From NCBI GenBank assembly GCA_030745285.1, contig JASLOV010000238.1, positions 1-7,187 on the forward strand: a DNA stretch of 7,187 bases, read 5' to 3'. Every line of letters starts with the position of its first letter. Within the stretch, counting starts at the first letter, position 1. Shown here one piece after another: positions 5,971 to 7,187 of the stretch. The stretch comes from Dehalococcoidia bacterium (lineage in GTDB: Bacteria > Chloroflexota > Dehalococcoidia > UBA2979). A model generated the notes under the pieces. The model did not search any database. It was given only the letters and a program-made list of their open reading frames with translations, and was not told where the DNA came from. Both the position numbers and the translations under genes were made by a program.

Positions 5971-6975
5971 ATGACCTCATCCTGCCGACCGTGGTGGCGT
6001 AACTGCGCCGTCCAGTCCGATGCGGAGATGCTGGCCATCGACGTGATGGAGGACGGGTTCGCTCCCGTGTCCGAGAACGCGGCGAAGATCCGCGGACTGA
6101 TATCGACGCTTGAGCTGTGCCACCACAAGACGGAGCGATGGGTAGACAACATCATCGCAGCGATTGGCACGGGAGAGGCCGAAAAGGGGCTGGGCACGCG
6201 ACCGCGGGATCGACGGCACCCCACGGAAGAAGTCTGGATGAACGCGTGTGCCGCGCTCCTGGCGTGGGTTGCCGGACGTCCGAGTTCGTCCGTGGAGCTG
6301 ACGATCAACGACGTCCCGGCCGCCCAGGTGCTCGCCGGTCTCGGTGAGCGCTCAGCGTTGAAGGAGTGGCAGGTCCAGCGGGTGATCGAGAAGATTCGCA
6401 GTGTCCTTCACTGGCCGCGTCCCGTCGACGACCCTGCTTCTCAGTACGTCTGGCTGCTCCTCAGCGGCGGCGACGATGGTCCGCTGTATCGCAGCGAGTG
6501 CCCGGAGCACTACAAAGAGCACGAGGAGTTCTGGCTGAGTACGGTCCGAACGATCATCCACGACACTGAACGTGGCGACGCGGCCAGTCTCTCGCTGGGC
6601 GTCGCCATCGACATGCTGTGGCCATGTCACTGGGGTTTCGTTGAGAACCTCCAGATCGTCCTGGACGCGATTGGTGGAACGCTCGACCCGGACCGGCCTT
6701 TTGCGGCGTGTGCCAGGAATGTCGGCCGGGTGCCGGCACGGCGCCGGATGGAGCGCATCGCCAACACCCTGAAGGCGTTCGGCGGCGCTCCGCCGGGCGA
6801 CGAGGAGCGGGATCAAGAGACGCTGTCGCGTCTGGGAGCGCCAACCGAGGTGAAGGCGTGGCTCGCGATGTCTCTGGACAAGACGATTCGGTTGCAGCTC
6901 GATCCGCCGGACGAGCTGCGAGAGAGCGTTGTTCTGCCCGTGCCGAAGTGGGTGCAGGGCTTTGCGCGGTCCTAG
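5971..6975 (+). CDS. protein of unknown function, Trp-rich, 334 residues
   Basis: I do not recognise this protein. It has 334 residues from the ATG at 5971, which follows GAGAGGAG (5956-5963) with seven bases between. The frame is open from 5881, but no ribosome site supports an earlier start. It has no signal peptide or membrane segment and looks like a soluble, mostly helical protein with 13 Trp and 7 Cys. Recognisable local features are C-H-H-K-T-E-R-W (50-57), S-E-C-P-E-H-Y-K-E-H-E-E-F-W (175-188), the hydrophobic M-L-W-P-C-H-W-G-F-V-E-N (215-226) and a basic patch A-R-R-R-M-E-R (256-262). Three 60-base lines counted by hand inside it are 60-65% GC, against 67% and 75% for single lines from the ADC-like and acyl-CoA dehydrogenase genes, so it may have arrived by transfer. 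It sits between the two copies of the 53-bp repeat. The long uninterrupted frame with a good ribosome site makes it a real gene. Confidence 0.8.
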   Translation: MTSSCRPWWRNCAVQSDAEMLAIDVMEDGFAPVSENAAKIRGLISTLELCHHKTERWVDNIIAAIGTGEAEKGLGTRPRDRRHPTEEVWMNACAALLAWVAGRPSSSVELTINDVPAAQVLAGLGERSALKEWQVQRVIEKIRSVLHWPRPVDDPASQYVWLLLSGGDDGPLYRSECPEHYKEHEEFWLSTVRTIIHDTERGDAASLSLGVAIDMLWPCHWGFVENLQIVLDAIGGTLDPDRPFAACARNVGRVPARRRMERIANTLKAFGGAPPGDEERDQETLSRLGAPTEVKAWLAMSLDKTIRLQLDPPDELRESVVLPVPKWVQGFARS

Positions 6976-6992
6976 AGCGCAGGTGTGATCGT

Positions 6993-7045
6993 CGCGAGCC
7001 GGCGGGCGAGCGGCGCGGCTTCCATCGTGCCGGAGTGTACGTCGC
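6993..7045 (+). repeat. 53-bp direct repeat, right copy
   Basis: This is the second copy of the repeat at 5824-5876, offset by exactly 1169 nt and identical at 51 of 53 positions. It begins 18 nt after the stop of the unknown gene and ends 83 nt before the ATG of the last acyl-CoA dehydrogenase. The G+C-rich first half reads in neither copy as part of a convincing protein, so it is more likely a regulatory or recombination sequence than coding DNA. Confidence 0.9.
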
Positions 7046-7064
7046 GCCCCTGACCGCGGGGCGG

Positions 7065-7070
7065 GATAAT
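7065..7070 (+). promoter_or_regulatory. putative -10 element (GATAAT) of the last acyl-CoA dehydrogenase gene
   Basis: GATAAT is one base from the -10 consensus TATAAT and is the most AT-rich hexamer in this leader. It lies about 58 nt before the ATG and corresponds in register to GATAGT at 5896-5901. A clear -35 is not visible at 16-18 nt upstream. Confidence 0.4.
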
Positions 7071-7074
7071 CGGT

Positions 7075-7106
7075 GTGCCGCCCGGCACGGTATTCACGGC
7101 CGGGCG
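7075..7106 (+). promoter_or_regulatory. overlapping dyads in the leader of the last gene
   Basis: GTGCCG-CC-CGGCAC (7075-7088) is a perfect 14-nt dyad just downstream of the GATAAT element, where a repressor operator or the transcription start would lie. It overlaps a second inverted pair, CGCCCGGC (7079-7086) with GCCGGGCG (7099-7106), an 8-bp stem with a 12-nt loop, ending 22 nt before the ATG. The two structures are mutually exclusive in RNA. Neither has a counterpart in the leader of the unknown gene. Confidence 0.35.
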
Positions 7107-7128
7107 CGCTACCGCCAAGGAGCAGCCG

Positions 7129-7187
7129 ATGCCCACCTACAAGGCGCCCGTCGAGGACCTGAAGTTCGTCCTGCACGACTTGCTGGA
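7129..7187 (+). CDS. acyl-CoA dehydrogenase, N-terminal end (partial)
   Basis: The window ends 19 full codons into this gene. The peptide MPTYKAPVEDLKFVLHDLL matches the conserved start of the acyl-CoA dehydrogenase group that carries the extra N-terminal segment PF12418. In that group an M-P-x-Y-K-A-P-V-x-D motif precedes the normal dehydrogenase domains, and proteins run to about 590-600 residues. The enzyme would oxidise an acyl-CoA with FAD. AAGGAG (7117-7122) stands six bases before the ATG, a strong ribosome site. It belongs to a different subfamily from the 389-residue dehydrogenase at the left of the window. The call rests only on the first 19 residues. Confidence 0.75.
   Translation, partial: MPTYKAPVEDLKFVLHDLL

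Noticed and set aside
5781..6308. N-terminal extension of the Fe-S protein frame up to 6308 on the - strand
   Set aside because: The extra 176 residues run antisense to the unknown gene, show no family similarity, and the start at 5780 fits the QueG-like N-terminus.
5824..7045. Insertion sequence or transposon bounded by the 53-bp repeats
   Set aside because: The repeats are direct, not inverted; no transposase, integrase or resolvase motif is seen in the enclosed protein.

Overview
The window is GC-rich chromosomal DNA, with G/C in most third codon positions and clear Shine-Dalgarno sequences of the GGAGG type, so it is bacterial. The gene set mixes acyl-CoA dehydrogenases, crotonase, SDR, an acetoacetate-decarboxylase-fold protein, a pectin-type glycosidase and a QueG-like Fe-S protein. 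This would suit a GC-rich Chloroflexota (Dehalococcoidia/SAR202-like) or Actinomycetota genome, but that placement is only an inference. I see no transposase, integrase, CRISPR array, tRNA or rRNA.

Layout. Left block, + strand: the tail of an FAD-dependent oxidoreductase (to 135), a GH88/GH105-type unsaturated uronyl hydrolase (168-1175), and an ACAD10/11-like acyl-CoA dehydrogenase (1228-2397), with short gaps that suggest one transcription unit. Converging on it from the right, - strand: a crotonase/enoyl-CoA-hydratase-family gene (3277-4071) followed 12 nt later by an SDR oxidoreductase. The SDR is broken by an in-frame TGA where the family usually has Trp, and it has no stop codon where an SDR should end. 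A 179-nt spacer separates the crotonase from a divergent acetoacetate-decarboxylase-like gene (4251-5048, +). That gene converges on a short double-[4Fe-4S] QueG-like protein (5076-5780, -); the two stop codons lie in the two arms of one perfect 11-bp inverted repeat. Right block, + strand: an unrecognised 334-residue protein (5971-6975), then the first 19 codons of another acyl-CoA dehydrogenase (from 7129).

How the genes could work together: acyl-CoA dehydrogenase, crotonase, SDR and beta-keto-acid decarboxylase would make a beta-oxidation-like sequence ending in decarboxylation. Two things complicate this. The crotonase lacks both canonical hydratase glutamates, and the SDR looks inactivated.

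The most notable structural observation is a 53-bp direct repeat (51/53 identical, copies exactly 1169 nt apart). One copy lies upstream of the unknown gene and one upstream of the final acyl-CoA dehydrogenase. In each, a GATA(G/A)TC element follows at the same distance. The two genes therefore seem to carry duplicated promoter regions, and the unknown gene sits between them like a cassette, with somewhat lower GC than its neighbours.
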